Shown here: one piece after another, positions 1-5,704 of the stretch
Numbering within the stretch: the first letter of the stretch is position 1
Layout: every line of letters starts with the position of its first letter
IMG/VR virus record: IMGVR_UViG_3300018481_000002
Span: 1-23,198 of that record
DNA length: 23,198 bases
Direction: 5' to 3' (one strand)
Source of the DNA: a virus
Translations under genes and position numbers: made by a program
Notes under the pieces: model-generated
Database searches by the model: none
The model's input: the letters and a program-made list of their open reading frames with translations, nothing else
Told to the model about the DNA's origin: nothing

Positions 1-486
1 AACCCGTTCAACGCGGTCGCTACCTTCACGGCCTTCCGTGACGCTGCACCGCCCGAGCCGGTGATCCTGCACCGCGACCGGACTTCCATCTCCTACACCG
101 CCATCGAGACGTTCTCTCACGAACAGTCCAACGATGACACTGGAGGCGGCTACTACCCGGGCAAGAAGCAGGTCATCAAGCCGACCACGGACCTGGTCAG
201 CAACCTCCTTCTGGAGTGCTGCCCAGTGACGGAAGAAGACTTCCTTCACATGGCGGCCGGGAAGTTCGGGGTGTCACTACCGACTATTAAGCCGTACTTT
301 TTCGACGCCATGAGCCGTGGTGACTTTGAACGGACGTCTGGAAAGCCGCCGATCATCAAGTTCAAGTACGAGCCTGAGCCTGAGCAGACGTGGGAGGCGG
401 AGCACAACCTGCCTGAGCGTCGCCTGCCTGATGGTGCGACGGTGGATGATGTGGAGCTCTTCGAAGCTGCATCGGAACTCGTCTGA
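1..486 (+). CDS. C-terminal part of an unidentified protein with a winged-helix-like end (5' truncated by window)
   Basis: The frame is open from base 1, so the true start lies to the left; the GTG at 61 is in frame but has no reason to be the start. About residues 75-125 of the visible part read as a compact helical domain (TTDLVSNLLLEC, then VTEEDFLHMAAGKFGVS, then IKPYFFDAMSRGDFERT), which resembles a winged-helix or replication-protein C-terminus. The tail is acidic. The stop TGA at 484-486 overlaps the ATG of the next tiny gene by one base, so the two are probably translationally coupled and cotranscribed with the sigma factor. A role in DNA replication or regulation is only an inference; I do not recognise the family. 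Confidence 0.7.
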   Translation, partial: NPFNAVATFTAFRDAAPPEPVILHRDRTSISYTAIETFSHEQSNDDTGGGYYPGKKQVIKPTTDLVSNLLLECCPVTEEDFLHMAAGKFGVSLPTIKPYFFDAMSRGDFERTSGKPPIIKFKYEPEPEQTWEAEHNLPERRLPDGATVDDVELFEAASELV

Positions 487-572
487 TGTGTGACTGCAAG
501 CGTCACTGGGACCTGAGCCAGCCTTGCACATGCCCGTGCTCGCACACCGACCATGGTGACGGGCGAACATGA
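486..572 (+). CDS. 28-residue Cys/His mini-protein, doubly coupled
   Basis: This short gene fills the gap between its neighbours exactly. Its ATG (486-488) overlaps the preceding stop as TGATG, and its stop (570-572) overlaps the sigma-factor ATG as ATGA. The product starts MCDCKRH and contains CTCPCSHTDH, giving five Cys and several His in 28 residues, a pattern that would suit one bound zinc ion. Such overlaps at both ends are hard to get by chance and are typical of real phage genes. Function is unknown. It could act as a small zinc-finger modulator, or it could serve mainly to couple translation between its neighbours. Confidence 0.6.
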   Translation: MCDCKRHWDLSQPCTCPCSHTDHGDGRT

Positions 573-1141
573 TCAGCGACGGCTACGGCGATGAGTCTGA
601 GTTCGAGTCCTACGTACGGGACCGCGAACCTTTGCTGCGTATCCAGGCGTACGAGCGGATCCACCCTGACAACGTCCCCGATGCCGTCAACGAGGCCCGC
701 TACACCATCTGGGAGGTACTCCAGAAGCGTCCTGACGCTCCACCGGAGTACGTGCGGGCGGCGGCGAAGACACGCATCACCGAGGTCTCCATGCGGGGCA
801 ACTGGCTGGGTCAACCCAGTCAACGGGGAAAGCCTTCAGTTGACCCGCTCCGGCGTGCTGACAGGGACTCGTTCGATGACCCTGACTTCCTAGTCGAGGC
901 GTCTGCACCGGAGATTCTGGACACTCTGGAGTTGGCTTACCACGAGGGGCAGATACTGGAAGCGATCCGGACTCTTCCCAGGCGGCACCAGGAGTACGTA
1001 GTGTTGCGATTCTGGGGTGGTTGGACGCACGCAGAGCTAGCTCCGTTGATGGGTGTGAAGACCAACAACATGGCCCGGATGTGGACTGAGACGATCAAGC
1101 CGCTGCTGGCGGAGAGGTTGGCGCATCTTGCTGAGGTGTGA
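569..1141 (+). CDS. ECF-like RNA polymerase sigma factor
   Basis: The 190-residue product has the layout of a small sigma-70 family protein. Residues about 25-72 (AYERIHPDNVPDAVNEARYTIW...PEYVRAAAKTRI) match a region 2-like helical part. Residues about 128-183 (ILEAIRTLPRRHQEYVVLRFWGGWTHAELAPLMGVKTNNMARMW) match region 4, including the LP..H.EYVVLRF helix and an HTH that would contact a -35 element. The ATG overlaps the stop of the 28-residue gene. A strong terminator hairpin begins 8 bases after the stop. The likely role is to redirect host RNA polymerase to phage promoters, perhaps for late genes. Region 2 is weaker than region 4, so an anti-sigma or HTH regulator is the alternative. Confidence 0.75.
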   Translation: MISDGYGDESEFESYVRDREPLLRIQAYERIHPDNVPDAVNEARYTIWEVLQKRPDAPPEYVRAAAKTRITEVSMRGNWLGQPSQRGKPSVDPLRRADRDSFDDPDFLVEASAPEILDTLELAYHEGQILEAIRTLPRRHQEYVVLRFWGGWTHAELAPLMGVKTNNMARMWTETIKPLLAERLAHLAEV

Positions 1142-1148
1142 AAGCGCT

Positions 1149-1183
1149 AGACCCCGGCAGCCCGCCATAGGCTGCCGGGGTCT
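1149..1183 (+). terminator. Perfect 14-bp stem terminator after the sigma factor
   Basis: AGACCCCGGCAGCC (1149-1162) pairs without mismatch with GGCTGCCGGGGTCT (1170-1183) around a 7-base loop. It lies 8 bases after the sigma-factor stop. There is no long T run, as is common in actinobacterial terminators. It separates the sigma-factor unit from what follows. Confidence 0.8.
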
Positions 1184-1240
1184 GACTCACGGAGCATCTC
1201 GACCTCCGTCAAAACCGGTGCTCAACGTGAGTCGCGCGTT

Positions 1241-1255
1241 TCTCCACTCACCAGG
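1241..1255 (+). repeat. 15-bp direct repeat, left copy
   Basis: TCTCCACTCACCAGG here is repeated exactly at 1808-1822. The two copies lie on either side of the tail-fibre-like gene at 1344-1679. Confidence 0.65.
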
Positions 1256-1307
1256 GCAAAAACTATCAGACGTCCGTCTGTTTCTGGAAGTGTCCAGTTA
1301 CGGCGTG

Positions 1308-1319
1308 TTGTACGTACAA
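1308..1319. promoter_or_regulatory. 12-bp perfect palindrome upstream of the gene at 1344
   Basis: TTGTACGTACAA is a perfect palindrome ending 24 bases before the ATG of the next gene, a usual place for an operator. A near-palindromic AGACG-TC-CGTCT lies about 40 bases upstream. No clear sigma-70 -35/-10 pair is visible, so the promoter could depend on another sigma factor. Binding is inferred only. Confidence 0.3.
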
Positions 1320-1343
1320 AATTCAAGGCCCTAGGAGGCACTG

Positions 1344-1679
1344 ATGACACACCCGAAGTTCAAGTCCCCGGCAGAGCAGATGGCATGGGTCAAGTCCCAG
1401 AAGGCCGGGAAGGACTGGCAGTCGTACGTCACCCTCACCACCTCTGACCCCAGGCAGTGGATCACCAACGGCACTCCGTACACGAACACGACGACCGTCC
1501 CGTACACCTCATCGGGGGTCTCCTGGTCCACCGCAGGTGGCGGGACCATCACCCACGGGATGATCTACGACGCAGCGTCCCCCGGTAACGCGATCACGTT
1601 CGACATCGACCCAGTGACGCTCGCCTCGGGTGACGAGTTCACGATGACCGTCGACGGCTTCGACATCAGCACCATCTAG
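1344..1679 (+). CDS. Short phage tail-fibre-like structural protein
   Basis: The 111-residue product is preceded by a perfect AGGAGG (1333-1338), five bases before the ATG. Its second half (about residues 60-111) contains VSWSTAGGGTITHGMIYDA and then FDIDPVTLASGDEFTMTVDG. This matches the C-terminal pattern of a common small phage tail-fibre or decoration family, in which TITH..IYDA is followed by strands and a 'gd.l....g' end. The gene at 5312-5677 is a fuller relative. It stands alone, away from the main tail block, with hairpins on both sides and a 15-bp direct repeat around it, like an acquired moron gene. The family role is virion structure; the exact role is unknown. Confidence 0.6.
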   Translation: MTHPKFKSPAEQMAWVKSQKAGKDWQSYVTLTTSDPRQWITNGTPYTNTTTVPYTSSGVSWSTAGGGTITHGMIYDAASPGNAITFDIDPVTLASGDEFTMTVDGFDISTI

Positions 1680-1696
1680 TTTCTCTGTTCTCCGTC

Positions 1697-1715
1697 CGGG
1701 GTTGAGGCGTCCCCG
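1697..1715 (+). terminator. Weak hairpin after the gene at 1344
   Basis: CGGGG (1697-1701) pairs with CCCCG (1711-1715) around a 9-base loop, 18 bases after the stop codon. There is no T run. It is a possible terminator of the single-gene unit. Confidence 0.3.
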
Positions 1716-1807
1716 TTACCCGCATCTCGCCGGAGTAGTTGGCCGGTCTAACCCAGGTCAGAGCTGGTTGTAGCCCCTTGCCGGTTGGGCCCCGGCCATG
1801 TGAAGGA

Positions 1808-1822
1808 TCTCCACTCACCAGG
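1808..1822 (+). repeat. 15-bp direct repeat, right copy
   Basis: This is an exact copy of 1241-1255 in the same orientation, 567 bases downstream. The pair brackets the tail-fibre-like gene. Confidence 0.65.
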
Positions 1823-1894
1823 ATGTCGCGCACGAGGGCGGGAAGATGGCCGCGCGTTCAAAAGACGCGAGAGGATGATGGGAAACCTGGGGGT

Positions 1895-1912
1895 CTGGGG
1901 GCGAAGCCCCCG
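1895..1912 (+). terminator. GC-rich hairpin with GAA loop
   Basis: CTGGGGGC and GCCCCCGG form an 8-bp stem (one T-G pair) around GAA. GGGGGCGAAGCCCCC hairpins are very common between genes in actinobacterial chromosomes, so this may be a host-type terminator or extragenic palindrome. It lies about 80 bases before the next gene. Confidence 0.5.
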
Positions 1913-1992
1913 GTTAGCCCGCCGCAGGCGATGTCCTCCAACACGCCGAGACGGTCGTGCACCTGATCGATTTCGGATGTATGTTCTAACCC

Positions 1993-2178
1993 ATGACCAT
2001 GACTCCAGAAGACAGACGCAGCAGGCTGCACGGGATGCAGGAGATCCAAGATCCGTTGCGCATCGAAGCGCTCAACATGGCCCTGAGATACAGCGAGGCC
2101 GGTGGCCACTCCCCAACAGACACCGTTGTGGAGACAGCAGAGAAGTTCTACACCTTCCTGAAGGGCGGGAAACCGTGA
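1993..2178 (+). CDS. Small hypothetical protein (61 aa)
   Basis: The product is mostly helical and charged (TPEDRRSRLHGMQEIQDPLRIEALNM, then TVVETAEKFYTFLKGGKP), with no Cys and no membrane segment. A second ATG (1999) lies two codons in. Its stop overlaps the GTG of the next gene as GTGA, and it opens a run of coupled small genes. C-terminal helices of the form 'vv.tA.kFy.FL.gg' are frequent in small phage proteins, but I cannot assign a family. Confidence 0.6.
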   Translation: MTMTPEDRRSRLHGMQEIQDPLRIEALNMALRYSEAGGHSPTDTVVETAEKFYTFLKGGKP

Positions 2179-2456
2179 GTAACAGGGTTGAGTTTCATAA
2201 GGACGCGTCCGGTGACTGGAGGTGGAGGTACGTCTCAGGGAACAACCGGATCATGGCCACCTCAGGAGAGGGCTACAACAACCGCGAAGACTGCATCAAC
2301 AGCTGCCAGATCGTTCTGGACGCGTATCTGGGAACCCTGGGAGACGTAGCAGGGGAGACCGTAGAGGTCCTGACGCCGATGGCTACCAGGATGCCCCTGA
2401 TGGTGGAATGGGTGGACCGTCCTGAGAAGGACGAACCGCCCGAGAAGCCTCAGTGA
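2175..2456 (+). CDS. DUF1508 (YegP-like) domain protein
   Basis: The 93-residue product starts at a GTG that overlaps the previous stop (GTGA). Residues 5-45 read VEFHKDASGDWRWRYVSGNNRI, then MATSGEGYNNREDCINSC. This matches the DUF1508 pattern (F..YkD..GeWRWR...gNg.iiA.SgEGY.....c...i), an alpha/beta fold found in bacterial YegP and in many phages. The C-terminal half departs from the family and ends in an acidic, Pro-rich tail (EKDEPPEKPQ). The longer open frame upstream (from 1785) is Arg-rich and not convincing, so the GTG at 2175 is chosen. The biochemical role of the family is not established. Confidence 0.75.
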   Translation: MSNRVEFHKDASGDWRWRYVSGNNRIMATSGEGYNNREDCINSCQIVLDAYLGTLGDVAGETVEVLTPMATRMPLMVEWVDRPEKDEPPEKPQ

Positions 2457-2526
2457 GTGGCTTCGTCCTCGGACTCGCTTCGCTCGCCCTGCGGGCGTGC
2501 ACCCCTCCCTTCGTGAAGGAAAAAAG

Positions 2527-2745
2527 ATGATCGAAACCCTAGATACCAGGCGTGCAGTCCTGAAGGACGTTGTGTCGGCTAGGCAGGCCTTGCAGGCGTC
2601 CCAGGACCAGTACGCGGCGGCTCTGATCGCTGCCAGTGACGCGGGGATCAGCAACGTGAAGATCGCTCGGGAGCTCAAGCTCTCGGAGACAGCTATTCGG
2701 TTTCACCTCAAGCGTCTCCGTGAGAAGAGTGAGAAGCGGGCGTGA
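2527..2745 (+). CDS. Small helix-turn-helix protein (72 aa)
   Basis: The ATG at 2527 is preceded by GAAGGA at 2516-2521; the in-frame GTG at 2497 has no good ribosome binding site. The N-terminal half is a long helix (RRAVLKDVVSARQALQAS). Residues about 42-66 (AGISNVKIARELKLSETAIR plus FHLKRL) form a clear helix-turn-helix of the 'i..iA..l..s...v...l.r' type. It is therefore a probable DNA-binding protein, either a regulator or a small architectural factor. Its stop overlaps the next GTG start (GTGA). The 70 bases upstream hold a short CGCCC/GGGCG hairpin (2484-2496). Confidence 0.7.
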   Translation: MIETLDTRRAVLKDVVSARQALQASQDQYAAALIAASDAGISNVKIARELKLSETAIRFHLKRLREKSEKRA

Positions 2746-3116
2746 CAGAAACAGACGAGCGTCAGAACCTCCCAGATGTGGTCCACAAGACCGCCCAAGC
2801 GCTAGAAGTCCCAGTCGCCGAGTTCGAGGGCGAGTTCATTCGCACGATGAACGGGAAACTTCCGGCGATCACCTTGGACATGCCGGTCGGCTACAAGCGT
2901 GGGACACACCTGAAGTTGGAACTGGAGGTACGTGTACGGGATGTGTCCGTCACCGCTGACAAGAACGACGAACTGACACGTGTCCACGTGTTCTCCCTGG
3001 AGGAAGTGAAACTTCTCGGGGTCTACACAGCCGATGAACTAGACCCAGGCGTAGGCGGGAACGCTGCTGTCGGGGCCCAAGATGAAGGAGAAGAAGATGG
3101 GATCAACGAATTCTGA
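2742..3116 (+). CDS. Conserved-looking phage hypothetical protein (124 aa)
   Basis: The GTG start overlaps the preceding stop. The central part (about residues 38-92) is rich in beta strands: LPAITLDMPVGYKRGTHLKL, then LEVRVRDVSV and TRVHVFSLEEVKLLG. The C-terminus is acidic (DEGEEDGINEF). There is no catalytic motif, signal peptide or membrane segment. The layout of an early strand-rich domain and acidic tail recurs in small phage proteins of unknown role. The last 20 bases overlap the start of the next gene. Confidence 0.65.
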   Translation: MTETDERQNLPDVVHKTAQALEVPVAEFEGEFIRTMNGKLPAITLDMPVGYKRGTHLKLELEVRVRDVSVTADKNDELTRVHVFSLEEVKLLGVYTADELDPGVGGNAAVGAQDEGEEDGINEF

Positions 3117-3396
3117 GAGGGCCGTGGAGGCGTTCGACTCGCTTCCAGCCGACAGTGAGGGCGAGAAGGACTATGAGGTTGGTCCTGCCAGAGTGGAGAC
3201 AGTGAACAACTTCGCCTCCTACCAGCGACCTGACTTCGCTGAGGTCCGGCTGTACATCGAGATCCCTGGCCAACGGGAGATCGAGATCGCTGACCGGGTC
3301 CCCATGGATCAGTTCGACATGGGACAGCTGGAAGAGCTGATCCGTGTCGTCACCAAGATGGGACTACTCCGCTTCTCGGACGTTGCCCAGAGGTGA
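3097..3396 (+). CDS. Hypothetical protein (99 aa)
   Basis: The ATG at 3097 follows AAGGAG (3085-3090) with a six-base gap, a better start than the in-frame ATG at 3082, which itself forms part of that site. The product is acidic. Its core is RPDFAEVRLYIEIPGQREIE, then IADRVPMDQFDMGQLEELIRVVTKMGLLRF, suggesting two strands and a C-terminal helix. The gene overlaps its upstream neighbour by 20 bases and its stop overlaps the GTG of the HNH gene. Function unknown. Confidence 0.65.
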   Translation: MGSTNSERAVEAFDSLPADSEGEKDYEVGPARVETVNNFASYQRPDFAEVRLYIEIPGQREIEIADRVPMDQFDMGQLEELIRVVTKMGLLRFSDVAQR

Positions 3397-3761
3397 AGTA
3401 CACCGGCCTGTCCGATGGGCTGCGCCGGGACATCAACGAACGCGACGGGAACCGATGTAGATGGTGTGGGTCCACCAACCAGGGAGTGGACCACCACCAC
3501 ATCGAGTACCGGAAGGGCGCATCCCATGATGTTCTGGAGAACCTGGTCAGCCTCTGTCGTCCCTGCCACGGTTTTGTGCATGGGACTCCCCGTCCATCTG
3601 GTGAGCGGATCAGCAAGGACGTTGCGCAGCAGGTGCTGTTCTGGGTCGTCTCCAACAGTGGCCGAGTCGGAACCAGCCGCTACCGGGCCCTCAAGCGGCG
3701 GTTTGTTCTGGAAGGTCTATGTCGCCACGGTCAGAAAAAGGACACATGCCCGTACTGCTAG
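3393..3761 (+). CDS. HNH endonuclease with C-terminal Cys/His knuckle
   Basis: The 122-residue product has a full HNH fold: C22-x2-C25 (CRWC), the catalytic D33-H34-H35-H36 strand (VDHHHIEY), N50 in the LENLVSLC segment, C55-x2-C58-H59, and H63. The four Cys would hold the structural zinc, and the DHH..N..H set would bind the catalytic metal for DNA cleavage. A second Cys/His group at the end (C110-R-H112 and C119-P-Y-C122) looks like an extra zinc knuckle. Small phage HNH proteins may support packaging or act as homing nucleases. This one is far from any visible terminase and overlaps a LAGLIDADG-type gene, so a homing or free-standing role is plausible. The start is GTG, overlapping the previous stop. 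Confidence 0.88.
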   Translation: MKYTGLSDGLRRDINERDGNRCRWCGSTNQGVDHHHIEYRKGASHDVLENLVSLCRPCHGFVHGTPRPSGERISKDVAQQVLFWVVSNSGRVGTSRYRALKRRFVLEGLCRHGQKKDTCPYC

Positions 3762-4204
3762 ATGAACCCACTCTGGCGTACCTGGCAGGCGTGCTGGACT
3801 ACGAAGGGGTGATCCGGGTCAGGGAGCTCCCCACTGGGACACAGATCCCGTACGTCGGGCTCAGTGGGTCGAACGCACCGATGCTGGCCCTGTTCGCGAA
3901 GCACACCGGGACCCGCTCTGTGGTCACCCGCAGGAAGTACGTGAAGGCCGGGTGCAACGAACACTGCAAGGAGAAGCACGTCCACGTGCAGTCGGTGTCG
4001 GGTCGATGGTCTGTGACTGGCGCGAAGGCGACCGTGCTGCTGTGGAACGTCCAGCCCTACGTACGATTTCAGACGGGTGTCCTTTCTGAGGCCCTAGCGG
4101 TTGGACTCAGGGCACCGTTCAAGAACGCAACGGTCGAGAAGATGCGTGAACTCGGTTGGGACGTACCAAACGCACGCAAACTGAAGCTAATAGAAGCTAA
4201 CTAG
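3746..4204 (+). CDS. LAGLIDADG-type homing endonuclease-like protein
   Basis: Residues 10-24 (LAYLAGVLDYEGVIRV) match the LAGLIDADG helix, with acidic D18 and E20 in the usual places. There is one copy only, so the protein would act as a dimer. The later stretch RWSVTGAKATVLLWNVQPYV matches the typical 'W.v.g..a...L..l.PY' part of the fold. ATG 3746 has AAGGA three bases upstream and gives the usual short N-terminus; ATG 3719 is an in-frame alternative with GGAAGG. Either start overlaps the end of the HNH gene. A CNEHC pair may add a zinc site. The likely function is site-specific DNA cleavage that spreads the gene or marks a competitor; activity is unproven. Confidence 0.75.
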   Translation: MPVLLDEPTLAYLAGVLDYEGVIRVRELPTGTQIPYVGLSGSNAPMLALFAKHTGTRSVVTRRKYVKAGCNEHCKEKHVHVQSVSGRWSVTGAKATVLLWNVQPYVRFQTGVLSEALAVGLRAPFKNATVEKMRELGWDVPNARKLKLIEAN

Positions 4205-4213
4205 GTACGAACT

Positions 4214-4234
4214 TCCCTGGTGTTGAACTAGGGA
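4214..4234 (+). terminator. 8-bp hairpin between the nuclease genes and the tail block
   Basis: TCCCTGGT (4214-4221) pairs with ACTAGGGA (4227-4234), with one G-T pair and loop GTTGA. It lies 10 bases after the LAGLIDADG stop and 22 bases before the next start. No T run follows, so termination is uncertain. Confidence 0.4.
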
Positions 4235-4256
4235 CAGGCAGCGCCGAAACTCATGG

Positions 4257-4712
4257 GTGACGGCAGCTCCGAAGAATCTCACGATCGAGCAAGGATCCAC
4301 CTTCGTGTGGGGCATGACCTTGCTGGATGTGGAGATCGACGTCGACGGCACAGAGACCGTCATCGGACCTCGCGACCTCACCGGCTACTCCGCCAGGATG
4401 CAGATTCGGCAGAAGCAGGGTGCTGAGATCCAGATCGACGCCAACACCACGAACGAGAAGATCGTCCTCGGTCGGGTTGCGTATGGCGACGACCCTGGTG
4501 ACGACGACCCTTCAAACGGGCGTCTGATGGTGGTCTTCACCGACGAAGAGTCCGATGTCTTCACGATCAAGAAGGGCGTCTACGACCTGGAGATCGTGGA
4601 CCCAGTCCCATCTCCTGCCGGGTACACCACCCGTATCGCCCAGGGCACCGTCACGATCAGCCCGAACATCACCCAGATCTTGCCGCCTACCGGCAACGAC
4701 GAGGTGCTCTGA
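4257..4712 (+). CDS. Minor tail or virion structural protein
   Basis: The 151-residue product begins with KNLTIEQGSTFVWGMTL and continues to DLTGYSARMQIRQKQGAE. This closely follows a widespread phage pattern ('i.qG.tf...l...d..g.p.dLtGYsarmqiR') in small beta-rich proteins encoded within tail-fibre or baseplate regions. The middle has an acidic loop (GDDPGDDDPSNG), and the end is again strand-rich (VYDLEIVDPVPSPAGYTTRI). The GTG start is placed where the conserved domain begins; the ATG at 4253 is in another frame. Its stop overlaps the next ATG (TGATG). It opens the virion block of eight same-strand genes. The role is inferred from family and position. Confidence 0.7.
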   Translation: MTAAPKNLTIEQGSTFVWGMTLLDVEIDVDGTETVIGPRDLTGYSARMQIRQKQGAEIQIDANTTNEKIVLGRVAYGDDPGDDDPSNGRLMVVFTDEESDVFTIKKGVYDLEIVDPVPSPAGYTTRIAQGTVTISPNITQILPPTGNDEVL

Positions 4713-4984
4713 TGGCTGAAGCTCTCAGGGTTCTGTTCGACCAGCCCACCTGGAAGGTGGTGTTTGATGTCGAGCCTGTTGTCCTCACATATGAACAGGT
4801 GTCTGAATCGCCTGCTCCTGAGGAGTACACCCCGACCGTAGCCCTAGCTGTGGCTATTGATAGCGGTCCCCGAGGAAGAACTGGGGATCGAGGTCCTGCC
4901 GGTGTCGTCGTTATCGACGCCGACGAGACGGTCCCTCCACCCGACACACCGGTCGGGACTGTCGTCTACCAACTGATCAACTGA
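4712..4984 (+). CDS. Small virion-block protein with short collagen-like stretch (90 aa)
   Basis: The ATG overlaps the previous stop. The N-terminal half is plain (DQPTWKVVFDVEPVVLTYEQ). A short run of Gly-X-Y triplets (GPRGRTGDRGPAG) follows at about residues 52-64, as often seen in phage tail-fibre and other trimeric virion proteins. The end (VPPPDTPVGTVVYQLIN) resembles short tail-associated segments. It could be a trimeric connector between fibre parts, but four triplets are too few to prove a collagen helix. Confidence 0.6.
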   Translation: MAEALRVLFDQPTWKVVFDVEPVVLTYEQVSESPAPEEYTPTVALAVAIDSGPRGRTGDRGPAGVVVIDADETVPPPDTPVGTVVYQLIN

Positions 4985-4993
4985 GGAGAAGCA

Positions 4994-5296
4994 ATGGCTA
5001 TCAAGATCACCCCGGGCAGCATCGAGTCGACTGGACATGTCCTCCTGACTGGCCCCATCACCGGAAGCGTGGAGTTGGAAGACGGCACCGTCGTCGACGT
5101 GACTCCAGGATTCATCGAGGTTGACCCCGACCTTGCCGACGAGATCGCCGACAAGATCGGCCAACGGTATGCAGCGGAGGGTCATCCCGATGATGTCGAA
5201 CTCGACCCTGAGACCGGTGAAATGGTCCAGCGAGAGTTCGTGTACGTCACGCCCGAAGAGCTCGCCAACTCCGGCGACGACACCAAGAAGAAGTAA
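4994..5296 (+). CDS. Virion-block hypothetical protein (100 aa)
   Basis: The ATG is preceded by GAGGAG at 4983-4988. The N-terminus (MAIKITPGSIESTGHVLLTG) leads into a strand-rich part with VELEDGTVVDVTPGFIEV. An acidic helix (DPDLADEIADKIGQRYAAEG) and a Lys end (DDTKKK) follow. No known catalytic motif is present. Its place between two tail-type genes, with no large gaps, suggests a minor structural or assembly role; this is inference from context. Confidence 0.6.
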   Translation: MAIKITPGSIESTGHVLLTGPITGSVELEDGTVVDVTPGFIEVDPDLADEIADKIGQRYAAEGHPDDVELDPETGEMVQREFVYVTPEELANSGDDTKKK

Positions 5297-5311
5297 GGAT
5301 AGGTATCTGAA

Positions 5312-5677
5312 ATGGCTCTCGCCTCTGTTACTGCCACGAACCAGGCCCTCAACGGCTTGGACGCGAGTGGTACCCCGACCAACCTGATGACCCACGTGTC
5401 GCTGCACACGGCGACCACGTCCACCACGGGTGCCGCCGAGGCTACCGGTGGCGGTTACGCCCGTCAGGCGTGCTCGTGGAACGCCGCGTCATCTGGTTCG
5501 AAGACGAACTCTTCGGCCTTGACGTTCACCACGTCTGGCGGCTCCGCGCACACCCACTTCGGCACCTGGTCGGCTTCGACCTCGGGCACCTTCGGCATCG
5601 GTGGCGCTCTGACGTCCTCGGTGACGGCTGTGACCATCACCGTTGCTGCTGGCGCACTCACGCTGTCTGCTTCTTGA
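5312..5677 (+). CDS. Phage tail-fibre family protein
   Basis: The 121-residue product carries, in order, MTHVSLHTATTSTTGAAE, GGGYARQACSWNAASSGSKT, SSALTFTTSGG, THFGTWSASTSGTFGIGGAL. This is the characteristic order of a common small phage tail-fibre or receptor-region family ('vsLHTadP..tGa.E..GGgYaRqa..w.aAs.gs..n...l.F...gg..t..g.w....gg.f...g.L'). It is Thr/Ser/Gly rich and probably all beta. The start has GGAT about 14 bases upstream, a weak ribosome binding site. The gene at 1344 carries a shorter related form. It is expected in the virion. Confidence 0.75.
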   Translation: MALASVTATNQALNGLDASGTPTNLMTHVSLHTATTSTTGAAEATGGGYARQACSWNAASSGSKTNSSALTFTTSGGSAHTHFGTWSASTSGTFGIGGALTSSVTAVTITVAAGALTLSAS

Positions 5678-5704
5678 TTTAGACGCACGTTCTAAGGAGG
5701 GGTG

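Larger units (their letters stand above)
1680..1992. other. 313-base stretch without a confident gene
   Basis: I find no convincing coding frame on either strand; the frames crossing it are Arg/Pro/Gly-rich shadows. It holds a hairpin (1697-1715), the right copy of the 15-bp direct repeat (1808-1822), a 5-bp stem with 7-base loop at about 1854-1870 (CGCGT/ACGCG), and a GC-rich hairpin with GAA loop (1895-1912). TGGCCGG (1740-1746) can pair with CCGGCCA (1792-1798), but the whole does not fold as a tRNA. The promoter for the genes from 1993 is probably near its right end. Confidence 0.6.

Noticed and set aside
1290-1725. Possible shared promoter-like motif GTCC-(A/C)-GTTAC near 1292 and 1710
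   Set aside because: Only two loose copies were seen, with different spacing and no matching -10, so chance is likely.
1740-1798. tRNA-like fold (TGGCCGG pairing with CCGGCCA, with an inner GCCGG/CCGGC arm)
   Set aside because: The supposed T-arm loop TTGGGCC does not match the T-loop pattern, that arm shares bases with the acceptor stem, and no D-arm or anticodon arm fits.
1785-2174. Upstream extension of the DUF1508 gene
   Set aside because: The extension is Arg/Pro-rich, crosses the gene at 1993 in another frame, and the GTG at 2175 overlaps the previous stop exactly.
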